From Pseudomonadota bacterium (GTDB lineage Bacteria; Desulfobacterota; Binatia; Binatales; Binataceae): DNA of 64,000 nucleotides. Shown here in pieces: positions 1 through 8,903 of the stretch (positions are counted from its first letter, which is position 1; every line of letters begins with the position of its first letter). The position numbers were made by a program, and so were the translations under genes. The DNA lies in NCBI GenBank assembly GCA_021324855.1, contig JAJPIG010000012.1:1-64000 (forward strand), written 5' to 3'. Below the pieces are notes generated by a model. It made no database searches, was not told where the DNA came from, and was given only the letters and a program-made list of their open reading frames with translations.

Positions 1-89
1 CCTGGCCGGGAAGCGCCGAACGCAGAAAAGGCTTCTGCCACAAGGGTTTTCATCCCTTGGGCTCCTCGTCATTCCCGGTGCCGGGTGAA

Positions 90-134
90 TTCCCAAGCTG
101 GACGTCGCCGGTTCGACCCCGGTCGCCCGCTCCA
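90..134 (+). other. 3' half of a tRNA-Gly gene, putative att site scar
   Basis: The sequence reads as the anticodon loop TTCCCAA (90-96, anticodon CCC), 3' anticodon stem GCTGG (97-101), variable loop, T-arm with loop TTCGACC (112-118), 3' acceptor strand CGCCCGC (124-130), discriminator T and CCA (132-134). The U73 discriminator and this acceptor strand are typical of tRNA-Gly. The 5' half is missing: the five bases before the loop do not pair with GCTGG and no GCGGGCG acceptor strand lies upstream in the window. A 3' tRNA fragment beginning in the anticodon loop is what tyrosine-recombinase integration leaves at the far end of an element. The element and the intact tRNA would then lie left of base 1, which is inference. 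Confidence 0.75.
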
Positions 135-313
135 TATTTCCTCTCGCAAATTCAACGAGTTTAGCGGCGCGGCGCGAAACCACGCGAGCAGCGGCGCGGT
201 CCCACCGGGCAAAGCCACGGGCGCGAGCAACGTGCTCTAGCCCGCGCAAGCGGGCACGCTCTCACGACTTTAAGAGGTGTAGAGTTCGCGAGCGAAGCGA
301 GCGCACTATTAAG
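135..313. other. Intergenic stretch with a small hairpin
   Basis: No gene is seen. A six-base-pair hairpin with a GCAA loop (GCCCGC/GCGGGC) lies at 240-255 without a T-run. A purine-rich stretch built on GCGAGCGAAGCGAGC lies near 287-303. Confidence 0.4.
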
Positions 314-583
314 TCAGTTAACGCCTGTCCCGCCATGGTGTAGGCATTGCGGTCGAAAGCCAGCGTTCTTCCAAGGGATGGTTCCATCTTGGATTGTATC
401 ACCCGCGTTAGGAGCCTTGCTCCAGTCTGGTTCCTTGGTTCCCTGAGTTGCGCTCGCAAGCTGCGCGAGAAAAACTCGAAGCTGCGGGTCGCCTTCAACC
501 TTGCCGCGCAAGTCGACGTGCTCGCGTTCGAGACGCTGGAAGCGGGCCCGGAGGTCGCCGGTGATGTTGATTACTTCGGCCAT
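314..583 (-). CDS. Small hypothetical protein, 89 aa
   Basis: Not recognised. The start at 583 (MAEVINITGDL...) is chosen because the residues upstream in frame look unlike protein. The first 45 residues are rich in Leu, Arg and Glu with heptad-like spacing (LRARFQRLEREH), so a short coiled coil or helical hairpin is plausible. Codons there are strongly G/C at position 3; the C-terminal third is less so. No membrane segment or catalytic motif is visible. It lies just beyond the truncated tRNA-Gly and has no operon partner. It could equally be a chance open frame. Confidence 0.38.
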   Translation of the reverse strand: MAEVINITGDLRARFQRLEREHVDLRGKVEGDPQLRVFLAQLASATQGTKEPDWSKAPNAGDTIQDGTIPWKNAGFRPQCLHHGGTGVN

Positions 584-943
584 CTGGCCAGCGATGCTTT
601 TCTTACGTAAGAGAAGCACTCGCTCGATATTACGTCGAATTTTCGCTCTGAAAAAGCAGGTAGTTTTCGTTTGTTGGCTGCGTTCGTTGGTGGAGCGCTC
701 TGCGGCGGTTTAGCTGGAGGCCCGGTGCTTTTTCCGGCAGGATTTTCGCGCGGAGCGAACCGGTCAAGCAAATGAGTGGCTGATTAACGCTGGACGGTAG
801 AGAAACCGCGTCGCCATAAAATCGCGCATACGGATTGAATAATGCAATGCTACATTTTGTATTGCGACGCGATGCCGCGCTCCGAATGCTGCATGTGAAC
901 GGATTCGCCTTGCAGCGTCGACGATTTCTGAACGGTCCGCGAT
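584..943. other. Gap without a recognisable gene
   Basis: About 360 bases in which the open frames look like noise. No RNA gene, repeat or clear promoter is seen. Base composition drops toward A/T around 600-660 and 780-870. Confidence 0.4.
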
Positions 944-1393
944 TTGCCCTGGCAGATCGTCGTGAAGTTCTGGAAGCGCCTGCGCCCTGCATGGTCTCAG
1001 CAGTTGCGGCATCAGTTCGCGATCGGACCGCTTTGCGATGCAGAGCTCTTCAACGGTAAGGCCCGCCTCTACTATTGCATCCGATGCCGATGGCGCTTCA
1101 TGGTCGGCGCCGGCCGGGTGGTTGTGCTCGACGAAGATGGATCGCCGATTACCGGCATCGAGAGTCTCCGCCGCTTTGGTTCCTTTGAGGAAGGGCCGTG
1201 TCCGGTGCTGGAAGCCTTCGCGTTAAAGTCGGCCGCGCGCGCGACCGCGCAGCCGCCGCAGGTTCGAGAGCGACAGGCGAAGCGATTGGAGACACCACGG
1301 ATTCTCGGCTGGCCGAGCCGTCTCAGGCCGTCGCGCCGGGTCCTCGGCACCGTGCGCAAGAAGAACGCGGACCGGCAACTCAGATCGATCTGA
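944..1393 (+). CDS. Hypothetical protein with a CxxC motif
   Basis: Not recognised as a named family. The convincing part is residues 30-95. There, CDAELFNGKARLYYC is followed by IRC (a CxxC pair about residues 46-49), then a strand-rich stretch (VVVLDEDGSPITG), then a further Cys in EEGPCPVLEAF. This could be a small zinc-ribbon-like or thiol protein. The frame is closed upstream by a stop at 929, so the start is TTG 944 or GTG 962; neither has a good ribosome site. The Arg-rich C-terminal third is less convincing. It is convergent with the epimerase gene, ending three bases before that gene's stop codon. Confidence 0.5.
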   Translation: MPWQIVVKFWKRLRPAWSQQLRHQFAIGPLCDAELFNGKARLYYCIRCRWRFMVGAGRVVVLDEDGSPITGIESLRRFGSFEEGPCPVLEAFALKSAARATAQPPQVRERQAKRLETPRILGWPSRLRPSRRVLGTVRKKNADRQLRSI

Positions 1394-1396
1394 TGG

Positions 1397-2386
1397 TCAC
1401 CCCGTGTAGGTTGGTGCGACCCCGAACTTCTCCATCATCGCGATGTAGTCCTTGACCGCGCCGAGCAGGTCGTACTGCGGCTCGTAGCCCAGCTCTTCGC
1501 GCGCGCGCGTGATGTCGTGCAGCGAATAGACGTTGTGCCCGAGGCCGAAGTAGTCGAGGCCCGGACCGATGTCGAACTCGGCGCGCGGATAAATCTCCTT
1601 CAGAACCGCAGCCAGCTCGCGCAGCGTGTGCAGCTTGCCGCTGCCGATATGAAAAATCCGCGAACGCGTCCCCGACGCTTGAGCTGCCAGCACGATGCTG
1701 TTCGCGACATCCTTGACGTAGACGTTGTCGTCGCGCTGCTCGCCACCCTGCGGGATCCGCGTCGGCTTCCCGAGCATCGCGTTCTCGACGATGCGCCCAT
1801 AAATCGACAGCACGCCGTGACGCGCGAGCTTGCCGGGCGCGAAGATGCCGGCGAAGCGCAGCGCGATGAAATCGATGCCGTAGTTGCGATGGTAATTCAT
1901 GCCCATCCCTTCGCTCGCGACTTTCGTCACGTCGTAAACCAACACCGGGCGGGCAGGGTAGTCCTCGTCGAGCGGCCGAAAAGTCGGATGGCCGTACTCT
2001 CCCGTGACGTCTCCGTAAGCGCCCTTCGAACTGGTGAAGACCACCTTGCCGATGTCGCCAAGGCGCGCCGCTTCGAGCACCGTCACGGTCGCCATCGCGT
2101 TGATCTCGAACCCGGTCCGCGGATCGGCCTGCGCTGCGTTGGGCATCAGGGCAGCGAGATGCAGAATCGCGTCGGGACGGGTCTCCTTGATCACACGCAG
2201 GAGGGCGGCGAGGTCGCGCGTGTCGCCGCGATAGAACCTAAAGTCATCCTTTACATCTTTCAGGAACGTAAAGTCCGGCGCCCAATCGAAAACGATCGGC
2301 TCAATCCCCTGCTCGAGCATCTGGCGCACCACCCATACGCCGTTGACGCCGGTGCCGCCGGTTACCAATGCTTTGCGCAATGCCAT
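1397..2386 (-). CDS. NAD-dependent epimerase/dehydratase (extended SDR)
   Basis: Extended short-chain dehydrogenase/reductase of 329 aa, expected to act on a nucleotide sugar or other hydroxylated substrate in the cytoplasm. The dinucleotide motif TGGTGVNG is at residues 9-16, TSSKGAYG near 118-125 provides the active-site Ser, and Tyr151/Lys155 (YDVTK) form the catalytic pair. Length is normal for the family. It is the last gene of a minus-strand run, nine bases behind the zinc alcohol dehydrogenase, and is preceded by an AAGGA ribosome site. The company of carboxylase genes suggests a catabolic redox or epimerisation role rather than envelope sugar synthesis. The substrate cannot be told from sequence. 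Confidence 0.9.
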   Translation of the reverse strand: MALRKALVTGGTGVNGVWVVRQMLEQGIEPIVFDWAPDFTFLKDVKDDFRFYRGDTRDLAALLRVIKETRPDAILHLAALMPNAAQADPRTGFEINAMATVTVLEAARLGDIGKVVFTSSKGAYGDVTGEYGHPTFRPLDEDYPARPVLVYDVTKVASEGMGMNYHRNYGIDFIALRFAGIFAPGKLARHGVLSIYGRIVENAMLGKPTRIPQGGEQRDDNVYVKDVANSIVLAAQASGTRSRIFHIGSGKLHTLRELAAVLKEIYPRAEFDIGPGLDYFGLGHNVYSLHDITRAREELGYEPQYDLLGAVKDYIAMMEKFGVAPTYTG

Positions 2387-2395
2387 GGGAATTCC

Positions 2396-3490
2396 TTAAT
2401 CGGGCGCGATCGTTACCTTGATGGTTTCGTGATTGCCGAGCTCGCGGCCGGCCGCCTTGACCGCCTCCTCGGCGCGGCTCAGCGGATAGCGGTCGGTCAC
2501 GATCTCCTCGAACGGGTATTTGCGATGCGGGTCGAAGGCGATTGCGATCCGCATGGCCTGCGCGCTGCTGGTGAAGACGCCGCGGAAGTTAATCTCCTTG
2601 TAGAGGAACTGATCGAGGCGCAGCGGCGTTTCGGTCGTGTCGCCGGTGACGCCGGCGTTGACGACGGTTCCCTGCGGACGGACCATCTCGACCGACTTTG
2701 CGACCGCCGCGGGCGCGCCGGTTACATCGACGACCACATCGACGCCGCGTCCGTCGGTCACCTCGCGAACGATTTTGCCGAGATCCTGCTTATCGACATC
2801 GACGACGACGTCAGCCGTGAAGCGTTTCGCGAGCTCGAGGCGATTGCGATCGCTGCTGCGGCCGGTTGCGATGATCGCGCGGGCGCCGGCTTCACGAGCC
2901 ACCGCGATGCAGGCGAGGCCGATCGGACCGACACCCTGGATAAGCGCGACATCGCCAAGCTTCAAGCCGCCCTTCAGTATCGTCCACTGGATCGCGTTGG
3001 CGGTGGCGACGTTGAGCAGAATCGCGCGCTCGGTCGGCAGTTCATCGGGAATCTTGTAAACCTGCGTCCCGGGCGCGAGATACATGTATTCGGCGTACGA
3101 GCCCCATAGATGCGGCGGGACGCTCGCCGAGATGCTGGTGCCGTACCCCACGTGGCCCTCGCAGAACTTGTAGTTGCCGTCGATGCAATGGCGGCAGAAG
3201 CCGCATCGCACCAGCGCCTCGAGGACGACGCGGTCGCCGCGCTTCACGCCCCATCGGCGCTCCGCGAGCGGCCCGATCCGCTCGATGCGCCCGAGGATCT
3301 CGTGCCCGAGGATCAGCGGATAATCCGCGTACTTGACTGTGCCGTGGTAGAGGCCGACGTCGGTGTGGCAGATGCCGGCCATCTCGACGCGGAGCAGCCC
3401 GGTGTCGTCGGTGATCTCGGGAATCGCGAAGCGTTTCAAATTGATGCGGTCGGGCGCTTCGAGTACCGCCGCGCGTGCCTCTGCGCTCAT
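2396..3490 (-). CDS. Zinc-dependent alcohol dehydrogenase (MDR family)
   Basis: Medium-chain NAD(P)-dependent alcohol dehydrogenase of 364 aa that should oxidise an alcohol or reduce a carbonyl. The catalytic zinc site is Cys41 with His63-Glu64 (GHE). The structural zinc lobe has Cys96, Cys99, Cys102 and Cys110. The nucleotide fold carries GVGPIG. A GGAGG site lies just upstream of the ATG. It sits between a HyuB-type carboxylase subunit (31 bases upstream) and the epimerase (nine bases downstream) and is probably co-transcribed with both. A plausible job is producing the ketone that the carboxylase uses, as in secondary-alcohol to ketone to ketoacid routes. That is inference from position. 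Confidence 0.92.
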   Translation of the reverse strand: MSAEARAAVLEAPDRINLKRFAIPEITDDTGLLRVEMAGICHTDVGLYHGTVKYADYPLILGHEILGRIERIGPLAERRWGVKRGDRVVLEALVRCGFCRHCIDGNYKFCEGHVGYGTSISASVPPHLWGSYAEYMYLAPGTQVYKIPDELPTERAILLNVATANAIQWTILKGGLKLGDVALIQGVGPIGLACIAVAREAGARAIIATGRSSDRNRLELAKRFTADVVVDVDKQDLGKIVREVTDGRGVDVVVDVTGAPAAVAKSVEMVRPQGTVVNAGVTGDTTETPLRLDQFLYKEINFRGVFTSSAQAMRIAIAFDPHRKYPFEEIVTDRYPLSRAEEAVKAAGRELGNHETIKVTIAPD

Positions 3491-3521
3491 CGTAAACCTC
3501 CTTGTGTATCATCGCGATCGA

Positions 3522-5843
3522 CTAGGCGGCGCTGTCCAGGTCGTAGCGTGTCGGACGGTCTTCCGGAACCACCTGGGTAAGGAATGCGGTATAGCATCCG
3601 GGACAGCAGAACTGCCGGAACACCACCTTTGTATCGACGTAGCGCCACGGTTCGGGAAAAATCTGCGGTCCCGCCATCTGCGGCTCGCCTTCGACGAGCG
3701 CCAGATGCTCGAGGTAGTTCTCGCCGCGCGCACAGATCATCTGGCCGCAATGATTACACTCGAAGACGCGCCGCCCGCCAACATCGGTCTCCACCAGGTT
3801 GTCGTTCCAATGAAGATCGTGCGCATGGTTATGATGCTGATGCTCCGGCGCGACGCCAGCGGCGGCGTGGCCGGCGCGTTTCGCGCGCGTCCTCCGATCA
3901 TTGCAGATACGTGTACGGCGCTCCTCGGTTTTTTTCGCATCAACGGCGCCGTGCGAATCGAGGATGACGCCGTAGATATCGCGCGCTGACTCCTGCGAGA
4001 TGCGCAGCTCGAGTATGTCGCTGCGCACCATCTCGGGGTCGCGCAGGATCGGATCGCCCATGCCGCCGGCGCACTGCCAGTGCAAATAATGCACGTCGCC
4101 GGGATTGAGGTACGACTCCTTCTCCGACGGCTGGTATTCGGTTACGCCCGCGATTTCCTTCAGATCGCCGGGAATGACGCCTCTCTTCAAAAGGTCGCGC
4201 AGGTTGCTATCGCGAATCGTGATATCGACCTGGGTGCTGCCCGGATAGCCGCCGCTGATACCCACGTTCATGCTCGCCGCCTTGCCGGAGCCGGAAACCA
4301 CCATGCTCATCGGCACGTCGGTCTTGTAGGGCGCAAAGCACATCGACGCCGACATCCCGCCGCGGAACCGTCCGGGGCCGCCGGAATCAGTCTCCTCGCG
4401 CCGCCAGAGATAGAGAATCGGATTCATGAACTCGACCATTTCGACATCCGGCGCGCGGCCCATCACGATGCCCGGCAATCCGCCCGTGTCGACGCCGTCG
4501 CTGTCAGTGCGCGCGCCGAGTCCGCCGGCCATCGGATCCATCAGCATGCTGACGAACGGCTTGTGGTACTGATCGATTCCGGAGAGCACCGCGAGCGCCC
4601 AGGTTCCGGTGCAGACCGACATCGCGGATTTTCGATGGTCGGGATGCGCCATCATCATCTTCGCGACGCACTCCTGCACGGCGTTCGCCGTCGTCCATCC
4701 CGAGGCGACGGAGGCCTTCGAGATGCCGGCTGGGAAGGTGCAGTTGTTGAGCGTGCCATCTTCGCTGATGATCTCGCAGCATCGCAGCAGACCGCCTGCC
4801 GCCCACGGCACATCGCCGCAGAGCGTCGGCAGCGTGCTCCACAGGACGCCCGCATGAAGCGTGCTGTGGGTGCAGTTGATCAGACCCTCGACCTGAGGAT
4901 CGGTGCCGCGGAAATCGAAAATCAAATGCTCACCCTTTTTGATCAGGTTGAGGACGATCTTGTAAAGCCCGCGATCGCCCTCGCGCGCTTCCTCCTGGTA
5001 GGCGACGGCGTGCCAGTTACCATCCGGAATCGCCCGCAGTTTGGCGCGCACCCGCTGCTCGGTATCGTCGAGCATGCGCTTCATCACGGCCTTGACCATG
5101 TCGGGGCCATACTTGCGGATCATCCCGCGCAATTGCTCGTGGGCGAAATTGTTGGCGCCGATCTGTGCGCGCAGATCGAGCGCGACGAGCCGCGGGATGC
5201 GCGAGCGGCGCAGGTAGACATCTTCGACATCGCGCTGCAGCCGATAACCGCGCACGATCTTGACCGGCGGCGTCGGCAGCGATTCCCAGAACACGCTGGT
5301 CGCGCGCGGCGTCCAACTGCCCGGCGCGACGCCGCCCAGGTCGAGCTGATGCGATGACGCCGAGGTCCAGCCGAAAAGCCTGCCTTCCCAGAACAGCGGT
5401 GCGTAGACCGCAACGTCGTTCTGATGCATGCCACCGCCGACCCATGGATCGTTGCAGAGGAACATGTCACCTTCTTCGATTCCGGGATTTTCGGCGCGAT
5501 ATTCGAGCGTCCACTTGACGGCGCGGTCGAGCGCGATCGCGAGGCCGGCGTTGTAGGGCCCGATCTGCACCAAATCGCCGACTTCATCCATCAGGGCGAA
5601 ATTGAAATCGTTGGCGTCGGTGACAACGATCGATCCGGACATCCGCTTGATCGCGTCGCCCATCTCCTCGGTCGCCATCCACAAACGATGCCGGATGACT
5701 TCGAAGCTCAGCGGATCGACATGCGCCGCCTCGGATGCCGAAACTTCGTGGAAGTTCACGTACGGCGCGGCCTTCGCGCGCACCACCTCGGGCGGATTGC
5801 CCTTGTAAGCGAAGATTTCAGACCCCGGAATCGTAACCGCCAT
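3522..5843 (-). CDS. HyuB/acetone carboxylase alpha-like subunit with fused AcxC-like domain (copy 1)
   Basis: A 773-aa protein of the hydantoinase B/oxoprolinase family (PF02538), which includes acetone and acetophenone carboxylase subunits. The conserved GDMFLCNDPWVGGG block lies near residue 130. The last ~100 residues form a second domain with CNHC (696-699) and CCPGC (746-750). Its pattern matches the small zinc-binding gamma subunit AcxC of acetone carboxylase, here fused in one chain. A His-rich linker (HQHHNHAHDLH, about 668-678) is unique to this copy. It is more diverged from the other two copies than they are from each other. It heads the run with the alcohol dehydrogenase and epimerase and has no adjacent HyuA, so it may share one encoded upstream. 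Confidence 0.88.
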   Translation of the reverse strand: MAVTIPGSEIFAYKGNPPEVVRAKAAPYVNFHEVSASEAAHVDPLSFEVIRHRLWMATEEMGDAIKRMSGSIVVTDANDFNFALMDEVGDLVQIGPYNAGLAIALDRAVKWTLEYRAENPGIEEGDMFLCNDPWVGGGMHQNDVAVYAPLFWEGRLFGWTSASSHQLDLGGVAPGSWTPRATSVFWESLPTPPVKIVRGYRLQRDVEDVYLRRSRIPRLVALDLRAQIGANNFAHEQLRGMIRKYGPDMVKAVMKRMLDDTEQRVRAKLRAIPDGNWHAVAYQEEAREGDRGLYKIVLNLIKKGEHLIFDFRGTDPQVEGLINCTHSTLHAGVLWSTLPTLCGDVPWAAGGLLRCCEIISEDGTLNNCTFPAGISKASVASGWTTANAVQECVAKMMMAHPDHRKSAMSVCTGTWALAVLSGIDQYHKPFVSMLMDPMAGGLGARTDSDGVDTGGLPGIVMGRAPDVEMVEFMNPILYLWRREETDSGGPGRFRGGMSASMCFAPYKTDVPMSMVVSGSGKAASMNVGISGGYPGSTQVDITIRDSNLRDLLKRGVIPGDLKEIAGVTEYQPSEKESYLNPGDVHYLHWQCAGGMGDPILRDPEMVRSDILELRISQESARDIYGVILDSHGAVDAKKTEERRTRICNDRRTRAKRAGHAAAGVAPEHQHHNHAHDLHWNDNLVETDVGGRRVFECNHCGQMICARGENYLEHLALVEGEPQMAGPQIFPEPWRYVDTKVVFRQFCCPGCYTAFLTQVVPEDRPTRYDLDSAA

Positions 5844-5988
5844 CCATCATGCTCCGTCGGAAGATAATTTTTCGGTTGGCCGATGAGATCGTCTTTATGG
5901 CATCATCGGCGCCGTCGCAAACTAGCGCGATTTCATGCGATCCGCCAATCGCGGCGCTGCAGAGAAATCAAAGCCAAGAGGGGCAATT

Positions 5989-6591
5989 ATGGCCGATTTG
6001 AAACTTCGCAAAAGCACCACCGCGCTCATCGCGATGGACATCCAAAACCTGCAGGTGGGCGCGCTCAAGCAGAACAACCCCGCGCGCGCGAACATGCCGG
6101 AGACGCTGCGCACAGTGATCGAGGCGGCGCGGCAGGCCGGAATCCTGGTAATCCACGTCGTGGTGCGCTTCCGCGACGGCTATCCGGAGGTCAACCCGCG
6201 CAACCTGCTGATCGGCCGGCTCTCGGACACCGGGTTGCTCAAGGAATCGGGCGTGGACGCGCAGATCAACTCCGCGATCACGCCGCTCCCGAACGAACCG
6301 ATCGTGGTCAAACGCCGCGTCAGCGCCTTCTTCGATACCGACCTCGGCACGATCCTGCGCTCGCGCGGCATCGACACTGTGATACTGGCCGGAATCTCAA
6401 CCAGCCGCGTGGTGCTCTCGACGGCAGCCTATGCGTTCGACGCCGACTACTCGATCGTGATCGTCGAAGATTGCTGCGGTGATCCTGACGCCGAGTTGCA
6501 CCGGCTGCTCGCCGACAAGGTGCTCGCGCAATTTGGCACGATCGCCGATTCGCGCGCCGCGATCGCCGCGCTGAAGGGTGCCGCCGACTAG
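5989..6591 (+). CDS. Isochorismatase-fold hydrolase lacking the usual nucleophilic Cys
   Basis: A 200-aa protein of the isochorismatase-like superfamily. Start at ATG 5989 follows an AAGAGGGG site. The Asp of the triad is in AMDIQ and the Lys in VVKRR. Where cysteine hydrolases have GIATNVCVEST, this protein reads GISTSRVVLST, so the nucleophile position is Val. True isochorismatases also lack this Cys, and a GISTSGVVLST-like subfamily is common among environmental bacteria, so it need not be dead. It lies alone on the plus strand between two minus-strand HyuB genes, and its stop overlaps the 3' end of HyuB copy 2 by four bases. Substrate unknown. Confidence 0.88.
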   Translation: MADLKLRKSTTALIAMDIQNLQVGALKQNNPARANMPETLRTVIEAARQAGILVIHVVVRFRDGYPEVNPRNLLIGRLSDTGLLKESGVDAQINSAITPLPNEPIVVKRRVSAFFDTDLGTILRSRGIDTVILAGISTSRVVLSTAAYAFDADYSIVIVEDCCGDPDAELHRLLADKVLAQFGTIADSRAAIAALKGAAD

Positions 6592-8900
6592 GCGCGCGCG
6601 GTAGGCCGCTCAGCGAGACGTTTCAGCCGATACTGCGCCTCTTCGGCCGGCACGATCTCGCTGAGCAGCGCCACGTAGCATCCCGGGCAACAGTACTGAC
6701 GGAACACCACCGGCATATCGACGAATTCGCGCGGCTCGCCGCGAATATGCGGCCCCGCCTCCGATGACGGCGCCTCATGGAGCAGCGCGGCGTTGAGATA
6801 GTTCTGCCCACGCTCGGCGAGCGTCGTCGCGCAATGGGCGCATCGCCAGCGGCCCTCGCGATCAACCATGATGTTGTCATCGATCCGCGACCAGCTCGGG
6901 TCGGGCTCCTTCTTCGGAAGAGGTTCGCGCGCCAGCCTGCCCGCGCGGCGCATCAGAAGCTCGCGCCTGCGCTTGCGCGTCGCTTCGGCATCGAGTTCAG
7001 CGTTCTTGCTCAACACGATGCCGTAGACGTCGCGCGCTGCGGCGGGCGAGATCTTCCGTTCTTCAAGGTCATAAATAACCCGCTCGGGATCGCGCAGGAG
7101 CGGATCGCCGTAGCCGCCGCCGCCCTGCCAGTTGGCGTAGTAGACGTCGTCCCAGCCCAGTTCGATGCCGCCCTCGGGCTGCATCGTTTCTATCGTGCCG
7201 CCGAGATCGGCCAGCCCGCGCGGCCATCGTCCGTGCGTCGCAAGCGTGCGGCGGAAATTCGAATCGCGCACCGCGACGTCATAGGCCGTATTGCCCGGAT
7301 AGCCGCCGCTGATGCCCGAGGCCTGCGGAATCGCCTTGCCGGCCGATGAGATCACGATGTTCATCCGCTTCGCCGGCGAATCGTGAATCACGTAGCAACT
7401 GGTGCCGCCGAGTCCTCCGCGAAAACGGCCAGGACCGCCGGAGTCGACCTCCTCGCGCCGCCAGAGATAAAGGATCGGGAACTGGAATTCGTTCATCTCG
7501 GCGTCAGCCGCGCGGCCCATCGGGATGGTCGCCTCGCCGCCGGTGTCGACGCCGTCGGAATCGGTGCGCGCGCCCAACCCGCCGACCATCGGATCGCAGA
7601 GCATCGTGACGAAACCATGCTCGCGCTGATCGACGCCCGACAGCAGCATCAGATCCCACGACCCGGAGCAGACGCTGGTCGCGTTCCGGCGATGCACCGG
7701 ATGCGTGTCAAGCATCGCGGAAATGCACTCGGTCACCGCGCTCTGCGTCGCCCAGCACGATGCCACCGAGGCCTTGCAGATGCCGGACGGAAAGTTGCAG
7801 TTGTTGATCGTGCCGTCGTCGCTGATCAGCTCGACGCATCGTTCGAGACCGCCGGGCGCCCACGGCATGTCGGCGCAGAGCCAGGGCAGAAGGATTCCCA
7901 TCACCCCCGCGCGCATTCCCGAGTAGGTGCAGTTGATCATCCCTTCGACCTGCGGGTCGGTGCCGCGAAAATCGAAGGTGAGACGATCGTCGCGCTTGGT
8001 CATCGCGACTACGATCTTGTAAAGCCCGCGCTCGCCCTCCTTGGCCTGATCCTGATGCGCAACGGCCTGCCAGGTGCCGTCGGGCAGGCTCTTGAGCTTG
8101 GTGCGCAGCCGCTCCTCGGCATCATCCATGATGCGGTACATGACTGCCTTCACCGTGTCCGCGCCGTACTTGCGGATGAGCGTGGCGAGGCGTTCGTGAG
8201 CGATGTTGTTGGCGCCCATCTTGGCGCGCAGGTCGAGCGCAATCAGCTTGGGCATCCGCGAGCGCCGCAGATAGGCATCCTCGATGTCCGAGCGCAGCTC
8301 GAATTTCTCGACAATTTTGATCGGCGGCGTCGGCAGCGATTCCCAAAAAATATTTTCCGAGCGCGGCGTCCAGCTTCCCGGCGATACTCCGCCGACGTCC
8401 ACCTGGTGCGCGACGGCGCAGGTCCAGGCGAAAATCTTTCCCTCCCAGAACATCGGGGCGAACAGCGAGACGTCATTTTGATGAATTCCGCCGCCGACCC
8501 ACGGATCGTTGCAGAGAAACATGTCGCCTTCCGCGATTCCCGGGTTCGCGGAGCGATTCTCGAGCGTCCACTTCACCGCCATGTCCATCGAGGCGCAGAG
8601 CTCGAGGTTGTAGAGTCCGACCTGAACCTCGTCGCCCAGCTCGTCCATCACTGCGCAGTCGAAATCGTTGCAATCGGTTACGACCACCGAGCCGGACATC
8701 CGCTTCAGCGCCTCGCCCATCTCTTCGGTTATCGCCCACAGGCGATGGCGAATCACTTCGTAGGTCAGCGGATCGATCTTCGCGACCTGCTCGGGCGCGA
8801 CCGTGTGCAGGCCGAGATGTTTCGGCACGCGTTTCAGAATCTCGGCGCGCGGACTCGGCCGGTAGGCGAACTTTTCGGAGCCTGCGATGGTCTGAATCAT
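6588..8900 (-). CDS. HyuB/acetone carboxylase alpha-like subunit with fused AcxC-like domain (copy 2)
   Basis: A 770-aa paralogue of the preceding HyuB. It keeps the GDMFLCNDPWVGGG block, the GPGRFRGG block and a C-terminal zinc domain with CAHC (687-690) and CCPGC (737-741). It is very close to copy 3 along its whole length, for example in the shared SVVVTDCNDFDCAVMDE stretch near residue 73, which points to tandem duplication. It is the third gene of the run HyuA-HyuB-HyuB, three bases after copy 3, and is therefore almost certainly co-transcribed. The predicted role is part of an ATP-dependent carboxylase or hydantoinase-like amidase. The substrate is not deducible. Confidence 0.88.
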   Translation of the reverse strand: MIQTIAGSEKFAYRPSPRAEILKRVPKHLGLHTVAPEQVAKIDPLTYEVIRHRLWAITEEMGEALKRMSGSVVVTDCNDFDCAVMDELGDEVQVGLYNLELCASMDMAVKWTLENRSANPGIAEGDMFLCNDPWVGGGIHQNDVSLFAPMFWEGKIFAWTCAVAHQVDVGGVSPGSWTPRSENIFWESLPTPPIKIVEKFELRSDIEDAYLRRSRMPKLIALDLRAKMGANNIAHERLATLIRKYGADTVKAVMYRIMDDAEERLRTKLKSLPDGTWQAVAHQDQAKEGERGLYKIVVAMTKRDDRLTFDFRGTDPQVEGMINCTYSGMRAGVMGILLPWLCADMPWAPGGLERCVELISDDGTINNCNFPSGICKASVASCWATQSAVTECISAMLDTHPVHRRNATSVCSGSWDLMLLSGVDQREHGFVTMLCDPMVGGLGARTDSDGVDTGGEATIPMGRAADAEMNEFQFPILYLWRREEVDSGGPGRFRGGLGGTSCYVIHDSPAKRMNIVISSAGKAIPQASGISGGYPGNTAYDVAVRDSNFRRTLATHGRWPRGLADLGGTIETMQPEGGIELGWDDVYYANWQGGGGYGDPLLRDPERVIYDLEERKISPAAARDVYGIVLSKNAELDAEATRKRRRELLMRRAGRLAREPLPKKEPDPSWSRIDDNIMVDREGRWRCAHCATTLAERGQNYLNAALLHEAPSSEAGPHIRGEPREFVDMPVVFRQYCCPGCYVALLSEIVPAEEAQYRLKRLAERPTARA

Positions 8901-8903
8901 CGA

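Noticed and set aside
1-134. Possible 3' end of tmRNA
   Set aside because: The TTCCCAA anticodon loop, the CGCCCGC acceptor strand and discriminator T match tRNA-Gly. tmRNA has discriminator A and no such anticodon loop.
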